Positions 1 to 7,764 of a stretch of DNA of 19,336 bases are shown one piece after another (the stretch's first letter is position 1; each line of letters opens with the position of its first letter). A model generated the notes under the pieces. It was not told the origin of the DNA. It did no database searches and saw only the letters and a list, made by a program, of their open reading frames with translations. Source of the DNA: DATGIQ01 sp035295665 (lineage in GTDB: Bacteria; Planctomycetota; Planctomycetia; Gemmatales; Gemmataceae); contig DATGIQ010000004.1 in the NCBI GenBank assembly GCA_035295665.1, positions 1 to 19,336 of the forward strand, given 5' to 3'. A program made the position numbers and the translations under genes.

Positions 1-68
1 TTGGGAGGGTGCTGTCTGCGGGACAAGCAAGGGGCCCCTTGCTTGTCCCGCAGACAGCACCCTCCCAA
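1..68. repeat. 68-bp perfect palindrome at the window edge
   Basis: Bases 1-34 are the exact reverse complement of bases 35-68, with no spacer and GGGGCCCC at the centre. The right arm ends 8 bases beyond the stop codon of the minus-strand serine hydrolase gene, so the RNA could fold as a very stable 3' hairpin. No T-tract can be seen because the sequence ends. The palindrome starts at base 1, so its true arm length is unknown. A fold-back artefact at a contig end is a real alternative to a biological terminator or mobile palindromic repeat. Confidence 0.9.
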
Positions 69-76
69 GAACGGCT

Positions 77-1279
77 TCAATGTAGCTTGGCCACAATTTT
101 CTGAAACGCTTCATGCATCCGCTTCACGGTCTCGCCCCGGCTGCTGCGCCCGTTGGGGGCGTTGGTGTTGTAGAGAAAGGCCCAGTCCACGCCGTTTTCC
201 ATGTGTTCCAGCCAGGCCTGAATGCCGGGCTTGCCCCCGGATTTTGCATAGCGGTGGCCCTCGGGAAATTGGCGCACGACATCCCACCCCAGGCCCACGT
301 GGCCGGCATTGGGGCGCTTCGGATTCGGCGGCAGCGGCGCGGCCAGCATCGCAGTCCTGGCTTTTTTCGATAGGAAGGGTTGGCCGAGCCCGCCATCGAC
401 GGCAACAAGGAAGTGGACGAGATCAGTCGCGGAAGCTAACCAGTTCGCCACCATTCGCCGTGCCGGCTTGCGGCCTCCAGCCTGGTAGCGGTGAGCCTCA
501 TTGGGCTCGTAGTTTCCCTCGGTCTCCAAATGCATGCGTGTGATGCCCCGCGGCTTGAGGAGCTTGGCGCGGACGTACTCCTCATAGCCCTCGCCCGCCG
601 CGTGCTCGATCACGAGGCGTAACACCAGGAAGCCGATGTTCGAGTAGTGCGATTGGCTTCCGGGTGCGAACTCAAGAGGCTCACTCATCAACGTCCTGTA
701 TCGCAATGCGATATCGGCATCCTTGTCTGTGTCTTCACCCTCCATGTCGATATCCTCGGCTTGGTCGGACTTGACGTGGCCGGGAAAGCCGCCGGCGTGA
801 TACAGCAAGTGATGGACGGTAATGTTTCGGAAGCGGGCATCGGCGATTCGTTTGCCGGGCAACGGCTTCAGATCATGCAGCACGTCCACCAAGCGGGCGT
901 CGAGTTCCAGCTTGCCTGCATCGACCAGCTTCAACACGGCCACGCCCGTGATAGCTTTGGTCACACTGGCGATGCTGAAGAGGGTGTCGGGCTGGACCGG
1001 CACACGCTTTGCCACATTGGCCAAACCGTAACCCTTGCTAACCACCAAGCGGCCGGCGTGGGCGATGGCCAGCGACGCCCCCGCAATTTCAAATTCGAGG
1101 AGGAGCTTTTCCATGATCGGGTGGACGGCTGCAAACGCGCGCTCTTGTGCCGGCGTGCCTCGTGTGGCCGCAGCGCGGTTCACTGGCTGAGCCGATTGCG
1201 CGAATGCCCATTTCGGGATGAGCTCACTGCCGGTCATGAAGGCGAACAGGCCGCCAAGCACTTCTCGACGATGCATCAT
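77..1279 (-). CDS. Tat-exported serine hydrolase of the class C beta-lactamase / penicillin-binding-like family
   Basis: The 400-residue product is a serine beta-lactamase-fold hydrolase, probably an esterase or D-amino-acid/peptide hydrolase outside the cytoplasm; the substrate cannot be told from sequence. The SxxK motif is SVTK (Ser105, Lys108), the second motif is YSN (212-214), and KSG (346-348) stands at the usual KTG/HxG place. The N-terminus MMHRREVLGGLF has a twin-arginine motif, a hydrophobic stretch and an AFAQSA cleavage region, typical of Tat export. I chose the ATG at 1279 because it starts this signal and has GAGG nine bases upstream. A TTG at 1324 would overlap the upstream macro-domain stop but adds 15 residues before the twin arginines. 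It is last in the minus-strand run and is followed by the edge palindrome. The family call is secure; a beta-lactam resistance role is not implied. Confidence 0.93.
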   Translation of the reverse strand: MMHRREVLGGLFAFMTGSELIPKWAFAQSAQPVNRAAATRGTPAQERAFAAVHPIMEKLLLEFEIAGASLAIAHAGRLVVSKGYGLANVAKRVPVQPDTLFSIASVTKAITGVAVLKLVDAGKLELDARLVDVLHDLKPLPGKRIADARFRNITVHHLLYHAGGFPGHVKSDQAEDIDMEGEDTDKDADIALRYRTLMSEPLEFAPGSQSHYSNIGFLVLRLVIEHAAGEGYEEYVRAKLLKPRGITRMHLETEGNYEPNEAHRYQAGGRKPARRMVANWLASATDLVHFLVAVDGGLGQPFLSKKARTAMLAAPLPPNPKRPNAGHVGLGWDVVRQFPEGHRYAKSGGKPGIQAWLEHMENGVDWAFLYNTNAPNGRSSRGETVKRMHEAFQKIVAKLH

Positions 1280-1320
1280 CGTTCCAAGCCTCGCGTTGGG
1301 AATTACAGGGAACTTTTGTA

Positions 1321-1890
1321 TCAACTGAACGGGCGAGAAGCCCGTGGTGTATTTTCAGCTATCTCGCTCCACGCCGCCTGATAGCAGTCGAGAGTCCGGC
1401 GATCGAAACACACGATTTGGATGACTTCGGGCGTGCTGTTTTGCTCCAGAAAACGCCTAGTCTCAGCCAGAGCAATTCGGGAAGCTCGTTCGGCTGGAAA
1501 ACCGTAGGCCCCGGTGCTAATGGACGGGAAGGCAATCGTCCGTAGCCCATGGCGATGGGCTAGCTCCAGAGAGTTACGGTAACAGCGCGCGAGCAACTCA
1601 TCCTCGCCGGCATTTCCGCCGCGCCAGATGGGGCCAACCGTGTGAATGACATGCCGGGCCGGGAGACGGTACCCTTTGGTAAGCTTTGCTTCCCCAGTGG
1701 GGCAGCCGCCCAACGTTCGGCACTCCTCCACCAGCTCCGGTCCGGCCGCAGCGTGAATGGCACCGTCGACTCCCCCCCCACCAAGGAGGGTGCTGTTGGC
1801 GGCATTCACGATGGCATCGATGGCCATTTTCGTGATATCGCCCTGCAGAATTTCAATCCGCCCCGTCCATTGTCGCTCCGCTGCGCTCAT
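1321..1890 (-). CDS. Macro-domain protein, O-acetyl-ADP-ribose deacetylase / ADP-ribosyl hydrolase type
   Basis: This single macro domain of 189 residues (family usually about 170-185) probably hydrolyses O-acetyl-ADP-ribose or removes mono-ADP-ribose in the cytoplasm. The ligand motifs are intact: GDIT (17-20), NAAN (29-32), the glycine loop GGGGVDGAI (37-45) with Asp42, GPIW (87-90) and the phosphate loop SISTGAYGFP (123-132). These resemble the YmdB-like MacroD class. The ATG at 1890 has GGAG six bases upstream. The gene lies 18 bp after the B12-binding-type protein and its stop sits about 40 bp before the serine hydrolase ATG, suggesting co-transcription. No ADP-ribosyltransferase toxin is seen beside it, so a toxin-antitoxin role is not supported here. 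Confidence 0.95.
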   Translation of the reverse strand: MSAAERQWTGRIEILQGDITKMAIDAIVNAANSTLLGGGGVDGAIHAAAGPELVEECRTLGGCPTGEAKLTKGYRLPARHVIHTVGPIWRGGNAGEDELLARCYRNSLELAHRHGLRTIAFPSISTGAYGFPAERASRIALAETRRFLEQNSTPEVIQIVCFDRRTLDCYQAAWSEIAENTPRASRPFS

Positions 1891-1908
1891 CGGGATCTCC
1901 TTTTTGCC

Positions 1909-2820
1909 TTACAGCCGCTGCCAGCCACGGCCTCCATGCCCAAAATGGAAAGTTTCGGAATGGAGGATCTCCGCCAGAATTTCCAAGGATTCCACGAGTC
2001 GCGGCCCCGGCCGGTTGAAGTACTGGTTGCCGTCAGCCAAGTACACCTGCTGGTTCCGCACGGCGCGCAACCGCGGCCATTCGGGCTGATCGGATAATGC
2101 AGACAAATCGCGTCGTGATCGTTCGATCTCGAACCCACAGGGCATTATCACCAGGACTTCGGGATCTTGCGCGCAAAGTTCCGGCCAGGACATCCAGGGC
2201 GCATGCTTGCCGGCGACGCCAAAGAGGTTCACGCCGCCGGCCATCTCGACCAGTTCGGGCATCCAGTTGCCGGCCGCCATCAACGGCTCGATCCATTCGA
2301 GGCAGGCTACGGTCGGCCGTTTCGGCAAGGTCCGTGCCTTTTCCATAATGGCTGCCATCCGCTGCTGGAGACTGGCGATGAGCTGGGAGCCGCGCTCTGG
2401 CACGGCCAGGGCCTCAGCCACTTGGCGCATGCTGGTCCAGGCGTCAGCCAGGTCGTTCGGAGCCAGCGAAACGAGATGCGGAGAGGGGCCAAGCCAGGAT
2501 CCCAGTGCGCGCTGGACATCGCCCAAGCTCACCGCACAGACCTCGCACTGCGTCTGGGTGATGATCACGTTCGGCTGCAGCGCGCGCAGCATCTGGGCAT
2601 CGACCCGATAGACCGAAAGCCCTTCCTGCACAATCGCTTTTACCCGCTGATCAATCTCAGAACTTGAACCTTCGGTGGGGAATTTTGGCGCCGTGCAAAT
2701 GGGCAGCCGTTGGACCGATGCCGGAAAATCGCATTCGTGGGAGCGCCCGACCAGTTGGCCTTCGAATCCCAGCGCACAGACGATTTCGGTGGCGCTGGCA
2801 ATCAGCGAAATGATGCGCAT
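1909..2820 (-). CDS. BtuF-like cobalamin-binding-type protein (periplasmic-binding fold), no signal peptide
   Basis: The 303-residue product matches the ABC-type iron-siderophore/B12 substrate-binding fold (Peripla_BP_2). The opening MRIISLIASATEIV, the VGRSHECDFP segment and the QCEVCAVS segment are typical of proteins annotated as cobalamin-binding. Neither this start nor the TTG at 2850 gives a signal peptide or lipobox, so it may be cytoplasmic, or exported by means I cannot see. I prefer the ATG at 2820 because it matches the usual family start, although its ribosome binding site is weak; the TTG at 2850 would add MIAKSPKPAE. No BtuC/BtuD permease or ATPase gene is adjacent. Binding of B12 is inferred from the family only. 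It lies between the HTH-like gene and the macro-domain gene. Confidence 0.85.
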   Translation of the reverse strand: MRIISLIASATEIVCALGFEGQLVGRSHECDFPASVQRLPICTAPKFPTEGSSSEIDQRVKAIVQEGLSVYRVDAQMLRALQPNVIITQTQCEVCAVSLGDVQRALGSWLGPSPHLVSLAPNDLADAWTSMRQVAEALAVPERGSQLIASLQQRMAAIMEKARTLPKRPTVACLEWIEPLMAAGNWMPELVEMAGGVNLFGVAGKHAPWMSWPELCAQDPEVLVIMPCGFEIERSRRDLSALSDQPEWPRLRAVRNQQVYLADGNQYFNRPGPRLVESLEILAEILHSETFHFGHGGRGWQRL

Positions 2821-2870
2821 CTCAGCCGGCTTCGGAGACTTCGCGATCAACGGATGACCCCCGACTTGGC

Positions 2871-3380
2871 CTATCTCAGTTTCACCCGCGTCAGTGCGTC
2901 ACCTCCGCTGGAGCCCCTCTCGGAGAGGCGTTCGACCAACCAGCGACGAAAGATGTCCGCCTCGCGTTCTTTATTGGTCCAGCGTGCCCGGTCGAACATC
3001 GTCAGCGCCATGAGCAGGGCATGGTGTTGACCGGCTCGGTCCCCAGCAAGCTCAAACTGGCGGTAATAACGATCAATCGCTTCGACGCTCTGTCGAGCCG
3101 TTTCTTCATCTTTGTAGCCGAGACGATTGGCGAAGAACTTCGAGTACACGTTCATGGGATGGGCCGACGTCGTGTACAAATCGAAGTAACCGGAGAGCAG
3201 CTCCGACTCCTGGAGGATGGAAGCCACGTAACTCGGTCGCGACTTGGTGATCATGGCCAGGTCCTCCACCTCCGTAATTCCGGATAAGTAGAGGGAAATG
3301 ATCTGGTCCTTTTTCGTGATTCGTTCGCCAACCTGCCTGGGACGATCAAGGCTTGCATTTTGCTTTTCGGTAGTTTTCAT
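2871..3380 (-). CDS. Unknown small protein with a predicted helix-turn-helix-like segment
   Basis: I do not recognise a named family. The 169-residue, charged protein has no signal peptide or membrane segment. Residues about 25-56 (from DQIISLYLSGITEVEDLA to SYVASIL) look like a helix-turn-helix, with the ISLYLSG helix and the TKSRPSYVASIL recognition-like helix. The rest, about 60-155, is predicted helical and rich in Arg, Glu and aromatic residues, perhaps a dimerisation or sensing region. ATG at 3380 is preceded by GAGGTG at a good distance. The gene begins 18 bp after the stop of the VWA/GATase-like gene, so it is probably in the same transcript. A DNA-binding role is inference. Confidence 0.75.
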   Translation of the reverse strand: MKTTEKQNASLDRPRQVGERITKKDQIISLYLSGITEVEDLAMITKSRPSYVASILQESELLSGYFDLYTTSAHPMNVYSKFFANRLGYKDEETARQSVEAIDRYYRQFELAGDRAGQHHALLMALTMFDRARWTNKEREADIFRRWLVERLSERGSSGGDALTRVKLR

Positions 3381-3398
3381 GGCCGCACCTCTGTTTGC

Positions 3399-5735
3399 TC
3401 AAACCAATCCCCAATAGCGCCGCAGGAACCATTCCAGACAAAGCAAGCTGACAAAGAGCATAAAGCATGCCAGGATGCCGGACGAGGCAAGGCTCGCCAG
3501 TTGATCGTTCAGGGCCTGCGAGGGAGGATTGCGCCGCCAGTCCGGCCAGAGCTGGGCCTTGGGCCGGTTTTGCGGAGTCGGCTGCGCTCCGAGGTCTTTG
3601 AGGAATTGCCGCAAGTCTTCGGCCTGATGGACCTTCCCTCCGCCAGCGTTGGCCAGCTTGGTGAGAAAGTCATGGTCCGCGGCTTGCCGGGCCATCTCGG
3701 CCTCATCTTGATAAATCATGAACCGGGCCTTGGCCGGGGCGAGATTCTCGATCGGCTTGCCATCGACATCTTTCCCCCAGCCGCGGGCAACGAGCACGTA
3801 TTCACCCGGCAGATCGGTCTTCCAAAATGTGCCGCGTTCCGATCCGTGCTCCCGGGCGGTCGGCACCTTGGTCTCGTTTTTCTGGGGGTCGATCACTGTC
3901 ACTTCGAAATGGGCGTCTTGTTCGGGGATGTCCACTCCGCCTTTGCCGCGGAGCCGCACGCCGAACCCGAGCTTGCCCCCTGCCGCCAGCCGCCGGGTAT
4001 CCGGCAGCACCAAGAGGTTTCCGTCCGTTTCGTCGCGCTTCGCCAGCCAAAGGACTATCTGTTGCCAAAACCGCGCATGCGCGCGCGTCCCGGGCTCGGA
4101 CCGGCACCATTTCCAGGTCGTATCTCCGGCGAAGGCCAGCGTGCGGCCATTGCCGAAGAACATCTGACCAACCAATACCGGATCCGCGTTGTCGGCTGCG
4201 CCGGCACGGGCCAGCACAATGGCGCCGGGCTTTATTCTTCCCAGCCGGGTCATGCCATCGAGCTTCGGCAGCTGACTCCAGAGCGTTTTGTTGTCGGCTT
4301 CATTATCTGCTAAACGGAGCACATAATGGCGTAACCCCTGAAAAGTCGGGACCATTTGCACCGGAGTATTAATCTGGCCGGCCGTGTCCAGTTCAACGGG
4401 CAAAAGCTTGGCGATTTCGGTGTTGACCCAATCGCTGTTCCCGAAACTCTCGTAACCGCCGAGCATCAAGAGCCCGGCACCTTTGTCGTAGACTTGCTGA
4501 TAGATAGCGGACAAGACGCGCGGATTGCCGGCACTCAGACGCCGGCCACTGATGTCACCCAGGATGATGACGTCGTAGTGCTGCCGATCGAACTGGAACA
4601 GATCACTTTCGCCCGGTGGGGGCGGCTCATCATTCAAGCGGACCGACTCGAACAGGCGAATGTTCCGATTCTCGCTCAAGGCATAACGGATGAATTTCGG
4701 TTCCCATGCCCGGTATTTTCCTTCCACGTACAGGACGCTGATCCCTTCCTTGGTAACCGTGACAAAGGTGCTGATCTCGTTATTGATCCGGGTCATCTCC
4801 CCGGTGATGGGATCAACCTTGAGCGTGACTTTGATCTCGCCGGGCGTCGCCGGAGCATCGCACAACAGTTCCACTTCGTTGCCGGTTGTCTTCAACAATT
4901 GGAAGTCTCGGGCACCAGGCATTTCCACATCGTTGACAAAGAGCCGGACGTGGACCGTGGTGTTTTCGAAGCCGGGCGCGTCCAGCGTGCCTTTGACCAA
5001 AAGCTTGCCCTTGATCGCAACCGGAGACGGATCCGGGCGAATCGCGGTGAAGGCGATATCGCGCTGTTTCGGCCGCGTTGTCGTCTGGCCGAAAGCGAAC
5101 GTGTGAATGGGGCAGGGAAGCATCCGCCATTTCGTAGCCACGGACAGGGCGGGATAACGGGTCCCGTTGTCCGCGCCGTCGCTGAGGATGAGAAGGCCCC
5201 GTAAATGACGATCGCTGCTGTGGCGTTCATAAAGCGATTGCAGCATCTCACCGAAATCGGTGCGCTTGCCGTCCGCTTTCCCCTGCGGATCAAACAAACC
5301 GACGTCGCCGGCAAAACGGTACGGAATGACCTGAAAATGGTAGTCATCTTGGAGCCGCTGGAATAACGGCTCGGAATCGTGCAAGAGGCGGCGCAGATAG
5401 TCCCAGCGCGATTGGCTGTTGTATTGATCTTGGATGGTCATGCTCTCCGAGGCATCCGCGGCGATGAGCAGCGTCGAAGGGAGATGCAGCTCATTCTGGA
5501 AAGCCAGCGAGGGCCGAAGTACGGCCAGACAAGCAACGACCAAGGCGGCAACCCGGATTCCGATGAGTACCAAAACCCGCTGATAACTGGCCCCTCGAAC
5601 TCCGCGGTAGGTCCAGACCGTCAGCGCGATGAGTAATAAGCCAATGAGCACTAAGCCGCGCGGTCCGACCCCCGGCAAGGACCAAGGCCACGCCGGATCC
5701 CAGGTCAACAGGATGGAATCGTTCGTAGCAGCCAT
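3399..5735 (-). CDS. Membrane-anchored VWA-like / glutamine-amidotransferase-like protein
   Basis: This 778-residue protein resembles planctomycete proteins annotated as glutamine amidotransferase or VWA-containing BatA-like proteins. Two membrane helices lie near residues 27-42 and 54-73, followed by a VWA-like core with a DxSxS metal-site motif (DASES, 94-98) and LLILSDGADNG near 181-191. An Ig-like stretch comes next, then a class-I-GATase-like fold around 330-580 containing GLLMLGGYESFG. I see no catalytic cysteine at the nucleophile elbow, so enzymatic amidotransfer is doubtful. A last helix lies near 749-771. Most of the chain should be outside the membrane. An in-frame ATG at 5792 would add 19 non-hydrophobic residues; neither start has a clear ribosome binding site. 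The gene follows the anti-sigma gene directly, suggesting a cell-envelope role in that regulon. Confidence 0.87.
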   Translation of the reverse strand: MAATNDSILLTWDPAWPWSLPGVGPRGLVLIGLLLIALTVWTYRGVRGASYQRVLVLIGIRVAALVVACLAVLRPSLAFQNELHLPSTLLIAADASESMTIQDQYNSQSRWDYLRRLLHDSEPLFQRLQDDYHFQVIPYRFAGDVGLFDPQGKADGKRTDFGEMLQSLYERHSSDRHLRGLLILSDGADNGTRYPALSVATKWRMLPCPIHTFAFGQTTTRPKQRDIAFTAIRPDPSPVAIKGKLLVKGTLDAPGFENTTVHVRLFVNDVEMPGARDFQLLKTTGNEVELLCDAPATPGEIKVTLKVDPITGEMTRINNEISTFVTVTKEGISVLYVEGKYRAWEPKFIRYALSENRNIRLFESVRLNDEPPPPGESDLFQFDRQHYDVIILGDISGRRLSAGNPRVLSAIYQQVYDKGAGLLMLGGYESFGNSDWVNTEIAKLLPVELDTAGQINTPVQMVPTFQGLRHYVLRLADNEADNKTLWSQLPKLDGMTRLGRIKPGAIVLARAGAADNADPVLVGQMFFGNGRTLAFAGDTTWKWCRSEPGTRAHARFWQQIVLWLAKRDETDGNLLVLPDTRRLAAGGKLGFGVRLRGKGGVDIPEQDAHFEVTVIDPQKNETKVPTAREHGSERGTFWKTDLPGEYVLVARGWGKDVDGKPIENLAPAKARFMIYQDEAEMARQAADHDFLTKLANAGGGKVHQAEDLRQFLKDLGAQPTPQNRPKAQLWPDWRRNPPSQALNDQLASLASSGILACFMLFVSLLCLEWFLRRYWGLV

Positions 5736-5803
5736 ACGGAACAACGATTTCGAAAAACGTTCGGACACTATGATTCTAGGGTGCCCGACCATTTTTCGAA
5801 ACG

Positions 5804-6538
5804 TCAGCCGCTGGACTGGCCTCGGCAGAACTCCTCCAGCGAGCCGCCTGTATAGCGGATCAAGTAAGCGACGTTCGAATTGACTGGGCCGAGCCTCATC
5901 TCGACGGTGAATCTTCCACTTCCCTCCCGGGGTTGATCCACAGCGGCTCGAACATCGAAATGGGAAGCAGAAAGAATATAGACCGACGCTTGGTTGGGAC
6001 CGCGGACAAAAAGCAGATGCGGGACCCAGGTGCCGGCAAACCGCTCGATCTCGTACGAAACCAGATACTGGTAATCGAAGTCGGGAGGTACGATGACCCG
6101 GAATCCTTCTTGTTCAAAAGACCGCTGTACCTCTTCCGGGGATGCGGAAACATGGGCGTTCCAGTTGTCGGCGATCGTTCGCGGATCGACGGGGCGTCCC
6201 GGCCGAATGGCCGCAAAGACGGCCAGCCCGACGGCGAACAAGCCAAACGCAGCCACCGCCGCCGCGATACGCGGATGCCGCCGCGGTAGACGCTGATACC
6301 ACATCCGGCGCTCCGCCTGGAGCCGCGTCAGGAGTCGTTGGCGGAGGTCCGGGGGAACCGACACTTGCCGCATGGCTTGGCTCAGCAGTCGTTCAGCCTG
6401 ATGCTCGGTCCGGGCATAGGAACCGCACTCCATGCATTCGTCCAGGTGGGCGTTCAGGGCTTGTGCGGCATCGGCTTCCAGTTCGGACGTCCTGGGGCGC
6501 ACGAAGGCCAGAAGAAGGCGAGCGGTCTTACAATCCAT
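5804..6538 (-). CDS. Transmembrane anti-sigma factor with zinc-finger (zf-HC2-like) domain
   Basis: The 244-residue protein should hold the ECF sigma factor inactive at the membrane. The N-terminal zinc-binding anti-sigma pattern is complete: Cys3, then His31-x3-Cys35-x2-Cys38 in HLDECMECG. One membrane helix spans about 91-111 (AAAVAAFGLFAVGLAVFAAI). The outer part of about 130 residues is probably the sensing domain and shows no family I know. I chose the ATG at 6538 because it puts Cys3 at the classical position and overlaps the sigma-factor stop by 11 bp, which suggests translational coupling. A longer reading from 6598 would add 20 residues lying inside the sigma gene. Confidence 0.93.
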   Translation of the reverse strand: MDCKTARLLLAFVRPRTSELEADAAQALNAHLDECMECGSYARTEHQAERLLSQAMRQVSVPPDLRQRLLTRLQAERRMWYQRLPRRHPRIAAAVAAFGLFAVGLAVFAAIRPGRPVDPRTIADNWNAHVSASPEEVQRSFEQEGFRVIVPPDFDYQYLVSYEIERFAGTWVPHLLFVRGPNQASVYILSASHFDVRAAVDQPREGSGRFTVEMRLGPVNSNVAYLIRYTGGSLEEFCRGQSSG

Positions 6539-7073
6539 GGTTCGCCCTCCGTGGGCCCTCAGCCACTGCAACTGCGGCCGGATCGATAAGCCGCGCACGC
6601 AGCTGAGCCTTGGCCCGTGCCAGCCGTGACATCACCGTGCCCAGCGGTAGATCCATCTGATCCGCAATGTCCCGGTAACTGAAATCCTCAAAGTAGTACA
6701 GAATGATCGGCGTTCGAAAGCTCTCGGGCAGTTGGTTGAGCGCTTGCTGCAATTGTTCCGGATCGACGGCCGGCAACGGACCCGGCGGGCGCTCAGGGAG
6801 CTCAGGGATATCCGTGAGCGAGAGGCAATGCTGGTGCTTCTCCGCCCGCACCTGGTGCAAATAGACATTGCGGAGAATGCGAAAGAGCCACGCTTTCGCC
6901 CGCGCCGAGTCGCGCAGTTGGCCGAGATGCAACTGGGCTTTGCAGAACGCCTCTTGGGTCAAATCTTCCGCGTCGGCTGCGGTGCCGCACAGCCGATACG
7001 CATACCGGTACAAGGCAACGTAGTTCGCCTCAACCAGCCGATGCACCTCGCGTTGACTACCGGGCAAAGCCAT
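6528..7073 (-). CDS. ECF-type RNA polymerase sigma factor
   Basis: The 181-residue product has the two-domain layout of extracytoplasmic-function sigma-70 factors. Region 2 includes YRYAYRLCGTAADAEDLTQEAF and KAWLFRILRN; region 4 includes LPESFRTPIILYYFEDFSYRDIA followed by the recognition helix LPLGTVMSRLARAK. The ATG at 7073 has GGAGAGGGG nine bases upstream and opens just before region 2, so I prefer it to a GTG at 7133 that adds 20 Arg/Gly-rich residues. The anti-sigma gene overlaps its 3' end. It is the first gene of the minus-strand run to 77 and may control its own transcription; I could not identify an ECF promoter with confidence. Confidence 0.95.
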   Translation of the reverse strand: MALPGSQREVHRLVEANYVALYRYAYRLCGTAADAEDLTQEAFCKAQLHLGQLRDSARAKAWLFRILRNVYLHQVRAEKHQHCLSLTDIPELPERPPGPLPAVDPEQLQQALNQLPESFRTPIILYYFEDFSYRDIADQMDLPLGTVMSRLARAKAQLRARLIDPAAVAVAEGPRRANHGL

Positions 7074-7376
7074 GGCGGGCAACCCCTCTCCAACGAATGA
7101 TCCGCGACGGGAGCGTTTTATTCCCCAGGGCACAAAGAAGCTGGCCGTTCCGCGAGAGGAAACCGCTCTCCAATTCTTTTCAGATTACGGTGGCCGATGC
7201 AAAGGGACCAGCGTACAACAGTGTAATTCAGTAAGCTGAGCCTGAGCTTGCAGCAGGCGTGACAGCTCCTTTGGGAATAAATGAATACCCAGCGCATCTT
7301 ACGTAGTGAGCCGCTGGCGGTAGGCCGAGCGGCGAAACTCCGTGGTTCCAGGTGACTTGGAAAGGATGGTACCAGC
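7074..7376. other. Divergent intergenic region between sigma-factor and lipoprotein genes
   Basis: No gene is convincing in these 303 bases. Promoters for the sigma factor (minus) and the first lipoprotein gene (plus) must lie here, but no -35/-10 pair stands out. A weak 5-bp inverted repeat (GAGAG at 7154-7158, CTCTC at 7166-7170) is present. An AAGGA ribosome binding site at 7362-7366 belongs to the lipoprotein gene. Confidence 0.6.
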
Positions 7377-7592
7377 ATGAGAAAGCTTCTGGCACTGTGC
7401 ATGATCGGCGGATTCTTGGCGGTGGGATGCGGTAACCCAACTTCGCCGTCGAAACCGGCGCCGCCCAAATCCGGGCCGGGCGCACCGTCGACGGGCGCGC
7501 CGTCCGGTTCCTCCAAGATGGACGAGACCAAGAAGGACGAAACCAAGAAGGATGAGACCAAGAAGGACGAGACCAAGAAGCCGGGCGGCTAA
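7377..7592 (+). CDS. Small Lys/Glu-rich lipoprotein with DETKK repeats
   Basis: The 71-residue product has a lipoprotein-like N-terminus: a basic start MRKLL, a hydrophobic core, and a relaxed lipobox LAVGC with Cys18. After the Cys come a Pro/Ser/Gly-rich linker (NPTSPSKPAPPK) and four exact DETKK units before PGG. It is probably a membrane-anchored, highly charged tail; no function is known to me. ATG has AAGGA ten bases upstream. It is related to the next gene (7765-7899): both have GCG-x-PTSP-x-KPA after the signal and very similar leaders (AAAGGATGG). It is one of only two plus-strand genes in the window. Confidence 0.82.
   Translation: MRKLLALCMIGGFLAVGCGNPTSPSKPAPPKSGPGAPSTGAPSGSSKMDETKKDETKKDETKKDETKKPGG
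7521..7580 (+). repeat. Four tandem 15-bp repeats encoding DETKK
   Basis: Four in-frame 15-bp units, GACGAGACCAAGAAG with single third-base changes in units two and three, encode identical DETKK pentapeptides. Units one and four are identical. The changes are synonymous, so the peptide is conserved while the DNA has drifted slightly. Copy number could vary by slippage. Confidence 0.95.
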
Positions 7593-7764
7593 ATTGGATT
7601 GTGGTTCTCCCTGGACCCTGCCGTCGCGAGGTCGAGTCACTAGAATTGTTTCTGATGAAAGGGAGACATTCGGGCTAGAGAAGGGTCGGTTTATGAGACA
7701 ACCCCGGAACAATTGGGACTCCGGGATTCCCCTTTGGATGTCTTCTCGAAAGGATGGATTGACA

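Noticed and set aside
77..1279. Antibiotic-resistance beta-lactamase
   Set aside because: The fold and SxxK/YSN motifs are shared by many esterases and peptidases; nothing points to beta-lactam hydrolysis.
1321..1890. Macro domain as antitoxin of a DarTG-type toxin-antitoxin system
   Set aside because: No DarT-like ADP-ribosyltransferase gene is adjacent; neighbours are a binding protein and a serine hydrolase.
3360..4313. Plus-strand frame opposite the VWA/GATase-like gene
   Set aside because: Antisense shadow; the minus-strand frame has membrane helices and conserved motifs.
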